64,000 nt of DNA from Algoriphagus mannitolivorans DSM 15301 (lineage in GTDB: Bacteria > Bacteroidota > Bacteroidia > Cytophagales > Cyclobacteriaceae): contig NZ_AUBV01000004.1 in NCBI RefSeq assembly GCF_000429425.1, positions 248,001 to 312,000 of the forward strand, written 5' to 3'. Under the pieces are notes generated by a model. The model did not search any database. It was given only the letters and a program-made list of their open reading frames with translations, and was not told where the DNA came from. Every line of letters begins with the position of its first letter. The stretch's first letter is position 1. Below, one piece after another: positions 17,596 to 28,600 of the stretch. The position numbers and the translations under genes are program-made.

Positions 17596-18009
17596 ATGAC
17601 AGAGAAAAACACATTTCTGGGTAGAGGTTGGGGATTCCCGGTGGAGTTTAATCAAAACTCCAGACAGGTTTTGCTTGCCGAAAATGAGGAAGACATTCGC
17701 CAAAGCCTGATTATCCTATTAAATACCACCATCGGCGAAAGGGTACTTCGCCCCGAATACGGCTGCAACATGGAGGATTTGCTTTTTGAAGCACTCAATG
17801 TGACTACGGCCACTATGATAACTAACCGGATCAAACGAGCCATTCTTTTCCACGAACCAAGAATTAAAACAGACGATATCGACCTCCGCCCGGATTATCA
17901 GGAAGGGCGTGTCGAAGTGCTGATTTCTTATACCATTATCTCTACGAACAACCGAAAAAACCTAGTCTATCCATACCTCTTCATCGAAGCTACTGACGCC
18001 AACTTATGA
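17596..18009 (+). CDS. Baseplate wedge protein, gp25-like (Afp9)
   Basis: 137 aa, GPW/gp25 family. It has the opening GRGWGFPVEFN, the helix AENEEDIRQSLIILLNTTIGER with the conserved ER, the sheet LRPEYGCNMEDLLFE and the closing sheet VLISYTIIS. In T4 and Afp, gp25 sits at the sheath-baseplate junction and templates the first sheath ring. It overlaps the next gene by 4 nt (ATGA at 18006-18009), consistent with a wedge pair made in step. Confidence 0.94.
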   Translation: MTEKNTFLGRGWGFPVEFNQNSRQVLLAENEEDIRQSLIILLNTTIGERVLRPEYGCNMEDLLFEALNVTTATMITNRIKRAILFHEPRIKTDDIDLRPDYQEGRVEVLISYTIISTNNRKNLVYPYLFIEATDANL

Positions 18010-21000
18010 GTCAAGACCATTGCCATAGCGTTCAACCCTCAGGAAAAGGCACTAATCGTGTCAACAGACTACTAGATAGTCTGCTGCCTGGCTTTGTGGC
18101 TGTGGACGAGCGAAAAATAGAGGATTTAAAGGATTTCGCAGTCAAAATTGCCGCTCAGCTCAAATTCAGAATTAAAACCGAAAACCCCGGCGACCCGGAA
18201 TGGGATGGGGATTGGGCCGGATTTTTCGAAAAGTCCATTGACTCAGAACAAAGGACGGATCCTCATTTTGCCCTCTTTTTAGCCTTTTTACAAAACTTTC
18301 AGCTTGCGCAAAATGAAATCAACAGCTTAGGCAAAAGACATTTAGATTTTTTCTACCGGGATGTACTCCATCTCAAGGAAAAAGCCGCCGAACCGGATCA
18401 GGCCTATTTGATCTTGACCCTAGCCAAGCAGGTAGGAGAATATCTTTTACCCAAAAAGTCTGCCTTCAAAGCAGGAAAAGACGATACCGGGGTAGAGGTA
18501 CTTTTTGAAAATTCGAGCGACCAGGCCCTGAACAAATCTGAAGTAGCCTCCATCAAGTCCCTGTTTCGGGATGAAAACGGTAGATTCTATACCTCTCCCA
18601 TTGCCAATTCTGAAGATGGCCTCGGGGCTGAGATTCTTAATTCCGAAGGCCGATGGAATCCTTTTGGAATCCCCAAGAAACTTTTCCCGGATTCTGACCG
18701 AAAGTTGGCCACATTGGGCTTTGCGGTAAGTTCCCCGGCTTTAGCTTTAGAAGAGGGCCAAAGAAATATCACGCTTGCCCTGACACTACAGCCCCAAGAA
18801 GGTCTTTTGGAAAAGCTCAAAAGCCTTTATTTAAACTCATCCTTCAGGTTTTGGCTGAGTGGAGAAAAGGAATGGATTCCCGCAGAGCCCGGATATCCCA
18901 TTCAGGGAGAGAAAGGGGTTGAAGCTGCATTTTTGGACTTTCTCAACAAGGCCACTACCTGGATTGATATTGCCGGAATAGAACCCCAAGCCGGGCCAGT
19001 TTTCGACAACCCAGAATTGGGCTCACACAGACCTTTTAAGGGCTATGATATCGGGGAAACTACCGCAGAGAACATCCTAAAAACTCGAAATTCTTTACCC
19101 GGAAATAAATTCACTTCAGTAGAGCAAGTGAAATCAGTCCGAGGAATGGGAGAGGATAAAATCGCCGATCTCTACTTCAGCTTTCAAACCCAAAAACACC
19201 AACTCATTGACCTGGGGCCGGCTGGAATTCAGCTGGTTCTAAAATGCCACCTGATTCCGGATCAGGATGCGGTGATGGGCTACTCTGAAGAAGTTTTACT
19301 TCAAAAATTCAAAACTTCCCAAGCTGTCTTGAAAGTAGAGTTGGCCGAGACTATTCAAAGTTACGCCTATCCCATCCTTCAAGGTGCCAAATTGACCAAA
19401 GTCGATATTTCCGTGGAGGTAATAGGGGTAGAAAATCTCGTGTTGCAAAATGACCTGGCCACCCTTCCCATTGGGAAAAACATTCAGCCTTTCGGCTTTA
19501 GACCTGTTCTGGGCTCTAATTTCTATATCGGAAGCAAGGAGGTTTTCAGCAAGGCATTGGAATCCTTAAAAATACATACCGAATGGCATGGACTCCCCAC
19601 CACTTCAAAAGGGTTTGAGGATTATTATTCGGGCTATTCAGGAACCATCAGCAATGCTTCCTTTTCAGCTAAAGCCTATTTCCTGGATGACCGGGATTGG
19701 GGAAGTTCCAAAAAAACAATTGGTCTTTTCTCTGGAGATAGTGCTCCTGAAACTATTCAAACTTATACCTTATCCAAGACAGAACTAGGTAATATTGAAG
19801 CAGAGCCAGAACTGGAAGAATTCTCCACCTGGAGTCCCTCTTCCAAAAGGGGTTTTCTAAAACTCAGCCTGAGTGGAAAAAATTTCGGACATCAGGAATT
19901 CCCTAAAATATTCGCAACAGCAGTTATAGAGCTTTCAAATGAAAAGTCAGGAGCAAACATCCCCAACGAACCCTATACTCCTGAGCTCAAAAGTGTCAAG
20001 CTGGATTATTCTGCCACAGACTCCTTTGCACCTGGAGACAGCAAGTGGAACTCTTTTTTTCAGATCGGCGCATTTGGCGAGGCCGAACAGGTAAAAAGCC
20101 CATGCCTGCTTCTCACTGATTATCCGGAGGAAGGATATCTCCTGATTGGCCTGAAAAACCATGAATTGGCCCAGTCTGTTCAGCTCTTAGTCCATGTTTT
20201 GGATGGAAGCGGCAATCCTGAAAAGGCAGTGCCTACGGTCAAATGGAGCTTCTTAGCCGGAAATGACTGGGTAGATTTCAACAAGCTGGATCTTGTTTTG
20301 GACGAAACTAAGGGCTTGATCCAAACCGGTCTTTTGGGATTTACTTTGCCAAGAGCGGCCAATAATCAACATACCATTTTAGAAGATGGACTCACCTGGA
20401 TCAGAGCATCTGTGAGTGAAAACAGTGACGCCATTCCTGATTTCACTCAAATATTGGCTCAAGCCATTCGGGTGATTTTTGAAAACAAAGGAAATGATCC
20501 CAATCGTCTTGGCACTGCCTTGCCGGAGAAGACGATCGGCAAACTGAAGGTCTCCCAGGCCCAAATCAGCAAAATCGATCAGCCCTTTGCTTCTTTTGGA
20601 GGAAAAACCGAGGAAATCTCTGAGGATTTCTACCAGAGAGTATCCGAACGGCTCCGCCATAAGCAGCGGGCTATCACGCGATGGGACTATGAGCATTTGG
20701 TATTGGAGCAGTTTCCGCAGGTCTATCAAGTCAACGTCCTCAATCATACCGAATACTCGGGAAATCTGGAAGACTATCGGGCTTTGGCCCCGAGACATGT
20801 TACTGTTGTATTGGTCGCCAATGTGCAAAACCAAAATGCTGTCGATCCGCTTCGTCCCAAAGCCAGTGTTTCCCTCATTGCTAACGTGGACGAGTTTTTA
20901 TCCAAAATCAACTCCGCCGGAGTGAAGCTCCACGTGGTCAACCCTATCTATGAAGAGCTTCAGGTAAAAACCAAGGTGAAGTTTCTCCCCGGAATTGACA

Positions 21001-21407
21001 CTTCCCTTTTTGCCAAGAAACTGGAAGATGATCTCAAAGCATTCCTGTCTCCTTGGGCTTTTGCCGGCATCGAAAACTTTGACTTTTCCGGAGAAATCCA
21101 CAGCTCGGTGATATTGCATTTTATTGAAAAGAGACCTTATGTAGATTTCCTGACCTGCTTCGAATTATACCACATCGTCAAAAATCCAGTGGACGGAGCG
21201 GTGATATCCAAGGAAAAAGTAGAAGAAGCCCAAGGAAGCACGGGGGTTTCACTTTTAGGTTCCGTGGGAAAAATAGACTCCTACGGAGATCATTTGATCG
21301 AGATTTTGGAAACAGAGGACTGCAAATGTGCAGACAATGAAATTTTACCCACCGCCAGTATTGCTAGCAGTGAGAGCTCTGATATGGATGAAGCTTTTCC
21401 AACCTAA
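18006..21407 (+). CDS. eCIS baseplate J-like wedge protein (Afp11-like) with HhH insert
   Basis: 1133 aa, baseplate J/gp47 family by order and by its C-terminal region (RLRHKQRAITRWDYEHLVL, PRHVTVVLVAN, VNPIYEELQVKTKVKFLPG). T4 gp6-class proteins form the iris ring of the baseplate. The protein is far longer than phage J (about 300 aa). An unusual segment at residues about 345-400 reads ENILKTRNSLPGNKFTS followed by VKSVRGMGEDKIADLY, a helix-hairpin-helix pattern seldom expected in a tail protein. The C-terminal tail has a CxC motif (C1106, C1108). It overlaps gp25 by 4 nt and precedes the second large wedge protein by 3 nt. Confidence 0.88.
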   Translation: MSQDHCHSVQPSGKGTNRVNRLLDSLLPGFVAVDERKIEDLKDFAVKIAAQLKFRIKTENPGDPEWDGDWAGFFEKSIDSEQRTDPHFALFLAFLQNFQLAQNEINSLGKRHLDFFYRDVLHLKEKAAEPDQAYLILTLAKQVGEYLLPKKSAFKAGKDDTGVEVLFENSSDQALNKSEVASIKSLFRDENGRFYTSPIANSEDGLGAEILNSEGRWNPFGIPKKLFPDSDRKLATLGFAVSSPALALEEGQRNITLALTLQPQEGLLEKLKSLYLNSSFRFWLSGEKEWIPAEPGYPIQGEKGVEAAFLDFLNKATTWIDIAGIEPQAGPVFDNPELGSHRPFKGYDIGETTAENILKTRNSLPGNKFTSVEQVKSVRGMGEDKIADLYFSFQTQKHQLIDLGPAGIQLVLKCHLIPDQDAVMGYSEEVLLQKFKTSQAVLKVELAETIQSYAYPILQGAKLTKVDISVEVIGVENLVLQNDLATLPIGKNIQPFGFRPVLGSNFYIGSKEVFSKALESLKIHTEWHGLPTTSKGFEDYYSGYSGTISNASFSAKAYFLDDRDWGSSKKTIGLFSGDSAPETIQTYTLSKTELGNIEAEPELEEFSTWSPSSKRGFLKLSLSGKNFGHQEFPKIFATAVIELSNEKSGANIPNEPYTPELKSVKLDYSATDSFAPGDSKWNSFFQIGAFGEAEQVKSPCLLLTDYPEEGYLLIGLKNHELAQSVQLLVHVLDGSGNPEKAVPTVKWSFLAGNDWVDFNKLDLVLDETKGLIQTGLLGFTLPRAANNQHTILEDGLTWIRASVSENSDAIPDFTQILAQAIRVIFENKGNDPNRLGTALPEKTIGKLKVSQAQISKIDQPFASFGGKTEEISEDFYQRVSERLRHKQRAITRWDYEHLVLEQFPQVYQVNVLNHTEYSGNLEDYRALAPRHVTVVLVANVQNQNAVDPLRPKASVSLIANVDEFLSKINSAGVKLHVVNPIYEELQVKTKVKFLPGIDTSLFAKKLEDDLKAFLSPWAFAGIENFDFSGEIHSSVILHFIEKRPYVDFLTCFELYHIVKNPVDGAVISKEKVEEAQGSTGVSLLGSVGKIDSYGDHLIEILETEDCKCADNEILPTASIASSESSDMDEAFPT

Positions 21408-21410
21408 CCT

Positions 21411-24400
21411 ATGTCCCAACCTATCACCATATCGAACCAAAAACCCACTTCACCTGCACTGGACTTTGAACTGCTGAGATCAGAAGCCTTGGCTTATATC
21501 CAGCGGATTTCAGGAAAGGTGTGGACAGATTACAATACCCATGATCCTGGGGTGACCATTTTGGAGGTCCTTTGCTATGCTATCACAGACCTTAGCTTCC
21601 GGGCCAATAAACCTATTCAAGACCTTTTAGCAGATGAAAAAGGCTCACTCTTGGGCCAGTTTTTCAGAGCCTCTGAAATTCTTCCTTCCAAAGCACTGAC
21701 TTTAGAAGATTACCGAAAGCTCCTAATCGATGTAGAAGTCCTAGGAGAAGAGGGAGAGTTGGCACCATTTGCGGGAATCAAAAATGCCTGGGTTGAACTG
21801 AGAGCAAGCAATGAAATCCCCATATTTCCTGACCGAAAAGCCAAAAAATTAGCCTACAAACCCTTTCCTGCTAAGGAAAAAGCTTTGGAATTGGGAATCC
21901 TTTACGATGTCTTGTTGGAGTTTGACACTACCGATGACCTCGGAGATCTCAATGAAAATAAGCTGAGCATGGAAATCTCCATCGACGAGCATATCAGTTT
22001 GTCGGGGGTGGTGGTCGATATCCAAGTTGAATTTCCAAGATGGGATGAAAAAATAGACTGGTCCAATAAATCGGAAATCCGAAAAGCCATTCAGAGTATC
22101 AGCATCCAGTTTCAAAACCTTCCCGAAGGCTTTCAAATGGGCTTTTCACTTTCTCCGAGCAACTATATCCAAATAGAGGGGACCGAACTTACACCTTCCG
22201 GATTGGAGGTAATCGAAGACCTCGCCGCCATCAATTCTTTGGTCAATGATTTTGCCTTTCAGGATGAAGACGGGGTTCTCAGCTTTTACCTGAAGAAGAT
22301 TGAAAAAATCCGGGAAATTCTAAGTAGGGCAAAAGCCACACTCATGGCCAATCGGAACCTCTGCGAGGATTTCGTGGAATTCCATGCCTTGAGAGTGGAG
22401 GAAATATTGGTATGTGCAGATATAGAACTCAGTCAGGAAGCTGACGTGGAGCTGACCGAAGCGAGGATTTTTTCAGCCATCGGAGATTTCCTTTCTCCTC
22501 AAGTAAACTTTTATTCCTTGGAGGAAATGCTCCATCGCTGTAAGTCTGGCACTCTGGAAATATCCAAAATCCAGCAAAATCCCGCCAAAATATGGATTGA
22601 GCTGAAAGAGGATCTCTACCCAAAAACCGGTTCCACGCTAAGTATTGTGGGATCAGGAAATAATGTGGGGACCTATGAGATCTTGGAAGTAAAAACAGCA
22701 CCAAAAGATCTCAAACTCGCAGAAATCAGCCTTGCCCCCAATTTCCCGAGTCCTTTAATCCGGGAAGATGATCGGGTCTTTTTGGGAGATTGGGAAGGCG
22801 AACAGTGTCTGCCAACCGAAAAGATTTTCGAAGGACCCCTCTTGCAGCATGGTTTTATTGATTCTGAAGAGCTAGCTCAAGCAGATCGAAAATCAAGCCT
22901 TCATGTTTCGGATTTGATCCACCTCATCATGAATATCGAAGGGGTGGAAGCCGTCAAAAGCATCCAGATCGCCAACCTACCTCAGGACGACCCTGAAGGG
23001 AAAATCCCTTCAAAAAGTGTCCGCTGGTGCTTAAAACTGGCAATGGAGCAGAATTACGTTCCTCGACTCAACTCCGAACTGAGCAAGCTGATGTATTACA
23101 AAGAGGGGCTTCCTTTCAAGGCTGATCGGGAAATGGTAGAAGACCTTCTGGAAGAAATTCAGCAAGGGAAGCGGTCTCAGAAAATAAGATATCCTCAGCT
23201 GGATTTCGATCAGGTAGTAGGAGAATATACTGACTCAGGAAATTACTATTCCATTCAAAACGACTTCCCTTTGGTCTATGGAATTGGGGAAGACGGCATG
23301 CTTCCCAAAAGTGAAGGCAGACCTGAAATGCATCAGGTAAAACAACTGAAGGCCTACTTGATGGTTTTTGAGCAGCTTTTAGCCAATTACCTGGCTCAGC
23401 TTTCCCATGTCAAAGAGCTTTTTTCATTCAATTCATCCAAAGATGCCTTTGGCAATTCTCTGATATCAAACACCTATTTCTCCCAAAGCTTGGAAGAAGT
23501 GGTGCCGGACTGTCAGGATCTCTGGAAAGACTTAGCAGGGTTAAAATCTCTGGTCGCGGAGATCTCCGAATCCAGGGAGTCCTATCTGGAGCGTAGAAAT
23601 CGCTTTTTGAACCATCTTTTGGGAAGATTTGCCGAACAGTTGACTGACTACAGCCTGCTCACTTTCCGACTCAAGGGATTGGACGGAAAAGCTCAATTGA
23701 TTGAAGACAAGCAGGAGTTTCTGAAAAACTACCCAGCGCTGAGCTCAGAAAGAGGGCAGGGATATGATTACAGTTTGCCGGAATCTTTTTTCCATTCTGA
23801 AAATCTTTCAGGATTGGAAAACCGACTCGCAGGCCTGTATGGAATTAGGGCAAAAAAGGCCGATTGGCTGATTTTTAGACCACATTTTGTGTTTACCGAG
23901 GCCTCGGCTACTTGGAGCATTTCTATCAAAAACGGTTCAGACCAGGTCATTTTTGAGATTCATGAGGCTTTCGAATCCAGAGATTCTGCAGCGCTGGCTT
24001 TTGAAAAAATCCTCATGATCGGTTCCGAAATCAGTCATTGGGCAATATCGGGAAGTCCGGGAAACATGCTGGTTGAGCTCAATTTTGAAGAGGAAATACT
24101 TGGCGAGAGTGTCAAAAAAGACTTTGCTGATGAGGCTTCTGCTCAGGTCATGTTGGAAGAACTTCAAGGAATTTTCCTCTCGGAATTTTTGGACAACCCA
24201 AGATCCAACAGAAAAAATCTTAGCCTGGGATTGGAGCATTGGTACACCTTCACCATCCATACCTCCATGGCTCCGGCACCTCCAAAATATCAAGTGAGTT
24301 TCGAGTTCTTTGATGCTCCTTTTGGGACTGGGAATCCCATTTTTCAAGGGAAGATCGAGGCAGAAGTACCAGACGCAGTCAATACCACAGAACTTGAAAA

Positions 24401-25601
24401 TCTGGCGAAGGAGGCCATCAAGGATCATATCTGGACCATGATTGCGGCCGGATCCAAAGAATTGGGATATCAATTTCCCAAAGACTCTGAATCTCCCTAT
24501 AAACTTCAGCTTATCGACCCAATACGAGACGGGGTATTGGCCAAGAGCGTGGACTCCAACTTCAACTCCACCTTGGCTGCTCAATTATTAAACGGAACCT
24601 GGGGAAATGCCTGGCTTATTCAGGAGGGGTTTTCTCCATTGTCCTTGAACTTAGATTCTTCAGTAGCTTTTGGCTCAAAAATCCGGATCAAAGCCAATGT
24701 CCTCCCTGCCAAAGGAGATCATATTCACTTTGAAAAATCTTTGGAAGTCCTGACTGTGGAGCCGGAAACCCACAAAGTGATATTGGCCGGGAACCACAAA
24801 GTCCTGCTTGATTCTTTATCCTCCTTGACTTTCTCAGTGCCGCTTAGTTCCGGAGACGTGATGGTTCACTACCCGATTTTTAGCCTGAGCGTTGTTGCAG
24901 GAAATACAGAAGTAATCCTCCAAACAGGGCCCAGAGCAGACCTGGACCAAGGAGAAGTATTAATCTCCAGAACTTTCGAAGTGGTCAAAATCCAGGGAGA
25001 CGAATTCCTGATCCCGGGAGGAGAAGAACTCAAATTCAAAGAGAAAATCCGGCGATTTATCCTGAGTCAGTTTTTCAGCCATGAAGGCACCCACCTGTTT
25101 GAGCACATCTTGCTCCGACCCAAAATCAAAGGCAAATACAAATTCCTGGATGACACCGATACGTTAGTCACAGAAAACTTGGAAGACAGTCTTTTGGACC
25201 CACATTTTCAGGAAGAATGTCAATGTACCTTGGATGATCCCTATACCTGTATGGCACATGTGATCCTGCCATTTTGGGAAGGGAGATTCACCAATCGGGA
25301 TTTCAGGAAATTCCTAGAACATAAAATCAAAATAGAGGCGCCGGCACATGTCTTTTTGACGATTTGCTGGATCAGCCCCGAGCATATGCAGGAACTCGAA
25401 CGCGCCTGGAAAATCTGGCAGCTTGAGTCTTTGAAACCAGAAATACATCCTAAAAATCTTTCCACAGCACTTTCCCAATTGATCGGGGTTTTGGAAAAAG
25501 TCCGAAATGTCTATCCCTCCGGCACACTTCACGACTGCGCCGAAAGCGATAGCCTTGCGGATGCCATTATCCTCAATTTTTCTTCTCTGGGAGAATTTTA
25601 A
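21411..25601 (+). CDS. Giant eCIS baseplate protein (Afp12 position)
   Basis: 1396 aa, the largest protein of the locus. The N-terminus (residues about 15-70) has SGKVWTDYNTHDPGVTILEVL and CYAITDLSFRANKPI, the signature of large baseplate wedge proteins in eCIS. Later parts are mixed alpha/beta without a recognisable catalytic site. The last 130 residues include FILSQFFSHEGTHLFEHILLRP and a cysteine group (C1270, C1272, C1280). By order it is the Afp12 equivalent, pairing with the J-like protein as a wedge heterodimer. The size, about 400 aa above the Afp12 class as I recall it, may supply the extended shell or cage reported around the Algoriphagus eCIS baseplate; that link is inference. Confidence 0.83.
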   Translation: MSQPITISNQKPTSPALDFELLRSEALAYIQRISGKVWTDYNTHDPGVTILEVLCYAITDLSFRANKPIQDLLADEKGSLLGQFFRASEILPSKALTLEDYRKLLIDVEVLGEEGELAPFAGIKNAWVELRASNEIPIFPDRKAKKLAYKPFPAKEKALELGILYDVLLEFDTTDDLGDLNENKLSMEISIDEHISLSGVVVDIQVEFPRWDEKIDWSNKSEIRKAIQSISIQFQNLPEGFQMGFSLSPSNYIQIEGTELTPSGLEVIEDLAAINSLVNDFAFQDEDGVLSFYLKKIEKIREILSRAKATLMANRNLCEDFVEFHALRVEEILVCADIELSQEADVELTEARIFSAIGDFLSPQVNFYSLEEMLHRCKSGTLEISKIQQNPAKIWIELKEDLYPKTGSTLSIVGSGNNVGTYEILEVKTAPKDLKLAEISLAPNFPSPLIREDDRVFLGDWEGEQCLPTEKIFEGPLLQHGFIDSEELAQADRKSSLHVSDLIHLIMNIEGVEAVKSIQIANLPQDDPEGKIPSKSVRWCLKLAMEQNYVPRLNSELSKLMYYKEGLPFKADREMVEDLLEEIQQGKRSQKIRYPQLDFDQVVGEYTDSGNYYSIQNDFPLVYGIGEDGMLPKSEGRPEMHQVKQLKAYLMVFEQLLANYLAQLSHVKELFSFNSSKDAFGNSLISNTYFSQSLEEVVPDCQDLWKDLAGLKSLVAEISESRESYLERRNRFLNHLLGRFAEQLTDYSLLTFRLKGLDGKAQLIEDKQEFLKNYPALSSERGQGYDYSLPESFFHSENLSGLENRLAGLYGIRAKKADWLIFRPHFVFTEASATWSISIKNGSDQVIFEIHEAFESRDSAALAFEKILMIGSEISHWAISGSPGNMLVELNFEEEILGESVKKDFADEASAQVMLEELQGIFLSEFLDNPRSNRKNLSLGLEHWYTFTIHTSMAPAPPKYQVSFEFFDAPFGTGNPIFQGKIEAEVPDAVNTTELENLAKEAIKDHIWTMIAAGSKELGYQFPKDSESPYKLQLIDPIRDGVLAKSVDSNFNSTLAAQLLNGTWGNAWLIQEGFSPLSLNLDSSVAFGSKIRIKANVLPAKGDHIHFEKSLEVLTVEPETHKVILAGNHKVLLDSLSSLTFSVPLSSGDVMVHYPIFSLSVVAGNTEVILQTGPRADLDQGEVLISRTFEVVKIQGDEFLIPGGEELKFKEKIRRFILSQFFSHEGTHLFEHILLRPKIKGKYKFLDDTDTLVTENLEDSLLDPHFQEECQCTLDDPYTCMAHVILPFWEGRFTNRDFRKFLEHKIKIEAPAHVFLTICWISPEHMQELERAWKIWQLESLKPEIHPKNLSTALSQLIGVLEKVRNVYPSGTLHDCAESDSLADAIILNFSSLGEF

Positions 25602-25613
25602 ACCCTATAGATT

Positions 25614-28600
25614 ATGAGCCAGATCATCACCACTTATCCGATTTTCGAAGGCAGCCAAGTCTTGACAAGCGAACAACTCAACCAGTTGAGCGCCTACTTG
25701 GATCAGCAAAACAGGCTCACCCGATCCAAATTGATTGGAATTGGAATCGTCTGTGGAATGCAGGTTCAACCCCTCACTGATGGACTCAAAATCACCAAGG
25801 GACTCGGGATCACTTCAGAAGGATTTCTGATACAGATCGGACAGGATTTCAACGGAACCCATTATCGCCCCTATACCTTACCGGAAGGGATAAGCTACAA
25901 GCCATTTGGCTTTCCTGAGCAGGATGTGACACTTTTTGAAATTCTCTCTTCAAAACCAGAGGATGAAACGGATGTCAAAAAGCTAAATGACCCCGCTGCA
26001 TTTTTGACTGAAAAATATGTCCTCCTGTTTTTGGAAATTTTTGACAAAGACCTCAAATCCTGTCTTGGAAATGCCTGTGATGATAAAGGCCAGGACCGAA
26101 TCATGACCCTGCGCCGCCTCTTGATTTCAAAGACGGACCTAGATAAAGTTTTGACCCGATCAGCAAATGTCTCAGGAGGTTTTTCAGGAGCTCCCGATCT
26201 GAAATCATTTCATTTCAAAAAGCCTTTGTTTTCTCCATCTGGTCTGGAATCCAATCAGATTGGTCCTTTTATCAATTTGTATCAAAAAACCATTCAGGAT
26301 ACTGCCACTCCAGAATTCTGGGAACAGCTTCAAAAAGGTTATACCGTTTTTGAACCCCTTTTGGCCAAGAGTTTTGACTTTAAAAACCCATTTACACAGG
26401 CAGCGCTTACGGCCAAAATCACCCAGATCAAACAAAGTCTGACCGATGCTCCAGCAACGATCCGAGGAGCACAGTACCTTTATGATTTCTTCCATGAACT
26501 GGCATTGGCCTGGGGTGAATTTGTGGAAACGGGTCTTTCTCTTTGGTATTCCTGCCCTACAGACCCCTCGATCTTCCCATTGCACTTGATGCTTGGCAAA
26601 GCAAAACCCTCCACCGAATCCCCCGAGGAATTTTACAAATACAGGCATGGATTCGTCCAGGCTCCGATTTACAATGAACAAAGATTGCTCAAGGAGACTT
26701 TGGCGCAGCAATACAGGAGACTGGTTTTGATGATTGAGACTTTTGAATTGGAGATTTTGAAAAACCCCAAGCCCGGTCAATTTCCTATCAAAATTACCCC
26801 TAGCAAGGAAAAATCAGGTCCACTGGGCCTTAGAAGTATTCCTTACTATTACGACATCAAATCCAAAGGAAATCTTGGGAATTGGTTTTCCCTGGAGAAA
26901 AACTGGGCAAACCCAGCCCCTCAGCAGCTTTGGTCAAGTACTCGGGGAAAAGTACTGGGCTACGACAATCAGCCCGATGCTATGCCTTCCAATCCTGGCT
27001 TTTGGGAATCACCTCTTTCCTATAACTGGGAAGCCTTCCCATTTCTCAGGATTGAAGGCCACTTGGATTACGACATTCTGAAGGCCAAAGAGGACATTCA
27101 AAAGCTGATCAACAAGTTTAATCTCCCCATCCATCTCGAAAGCCTCCACTTGGATTCCGGCGGACCTTTGCAGGATAAAAACTGTGGCTGGAATGATTTG
27201 CAGGAGGAGTACATGCACCATCGATTCCAGCTTTTGGGAATGATAAGGGACCTCAGGGAAATTCTGGATTTTCTTCAAAAAATGAATGAAAAGTATGGAG
27301 GAGAAAAGGAGATGTTTTCAGACAAGGATGAAAATCAGGTATTGAAAGCCTTTGAGCTCTTCGAAATCTGGGTGGACGCCATGAGTGAATGCCTGGAGGA
27401 TCTAGACTGGGACAAATTCCAGGAAGCCTACAAGAAAATCCTGCAGACCCTATTGGACTTTCTCCTGATCCAGATGAAGCTACTGGACAAAATGGATGTG
27501 AATGACAAAGAGGCTGATAAAAATCTGGAACTGATCAACGGCCTGATGGCGAGAGTTTCACCTCTTATCTACCGGATTTTGGATCTGTTTTATTTTACCA
27601 AAATCCAGCGTCTGTTTTTGAGCTATTTGCACCGCAAATCCAAGCTTCACAATTCCAGGAAATTTTCAGAATTCCTGAATGAAAATCCCGGCCTTACTCA
27701 CGAAGCAGGAGTCTATAGAGGAGGAACATTCATATTGGTTTATATGCAAAGTTCAGGAAAAGTAATCGGGGACTTCAGTCTTCCCGGAGCTGCCTGTGAT
27801 TGTCAGTGTATCGAGGCCTGTGACTCTGACGATTGGAGTTTGCTTCCTCCATTTGCCCGTCCGGACTATGCGATCACACTTCAGAATTCTGCTGTCTCCA
27901 TTGAAGTCATGGTCAATGACAGACTCCCCATCAAAAGAAATTATATCGTCAAACCTCTTTCTGAAAGCTCAGAAAAAGGAGGAAAGGTCAGTCAAGACGG
28001 AAACAATCCGATTTTTATCTATGAGCCGCCTAAGGATTTTGCCGGAGATGACGCCTTTTCCTACCTGCTTGTGGATGAGGATAGTGGCCTGAGCGATGTG
28101 GGAAGAGTGACAATCTGGGTGAAATCACCTAAGCCACAAACCTGTTACAATCGAGATATTTTGGCTTGCTGGGGAGAAAAAAATGTTTTCGCAGCGGTCG
28201 AATTCAGAAAGTTGGATCCCGGCAACGACCTAGAGTTTGCAATCCAAAGTTTACTCACCAGCCTTCAACAAACCGGTGGATTTACAGAGGAGGAAATTAT
28301 GTCCGTGGACTTTTTGGAAGAGGAGGAATCAAGGAAACAGTTGCTATCCTGTTTGGGCCTATTCCAAGACGGAATGGATTATGATTCGATGGGAAAAGCG
28401 ATTTTGGACTATCAGGCTGCCAATTGTGGGGCATCTCAGCCTAATCCCGAGCCGACTTGTACTTCTACAAGAGTAATAGGTAGAGTAATGACCCCTGCCG
28501 GAGGTCCTGTTTCTGGAGCAAAAGTATCGGTGAAAGGAAGCAATATTTCCGTTTTGACCAATGATAAAGGAGAATTCCTAATCCAGTTCCCTAACCCGGG

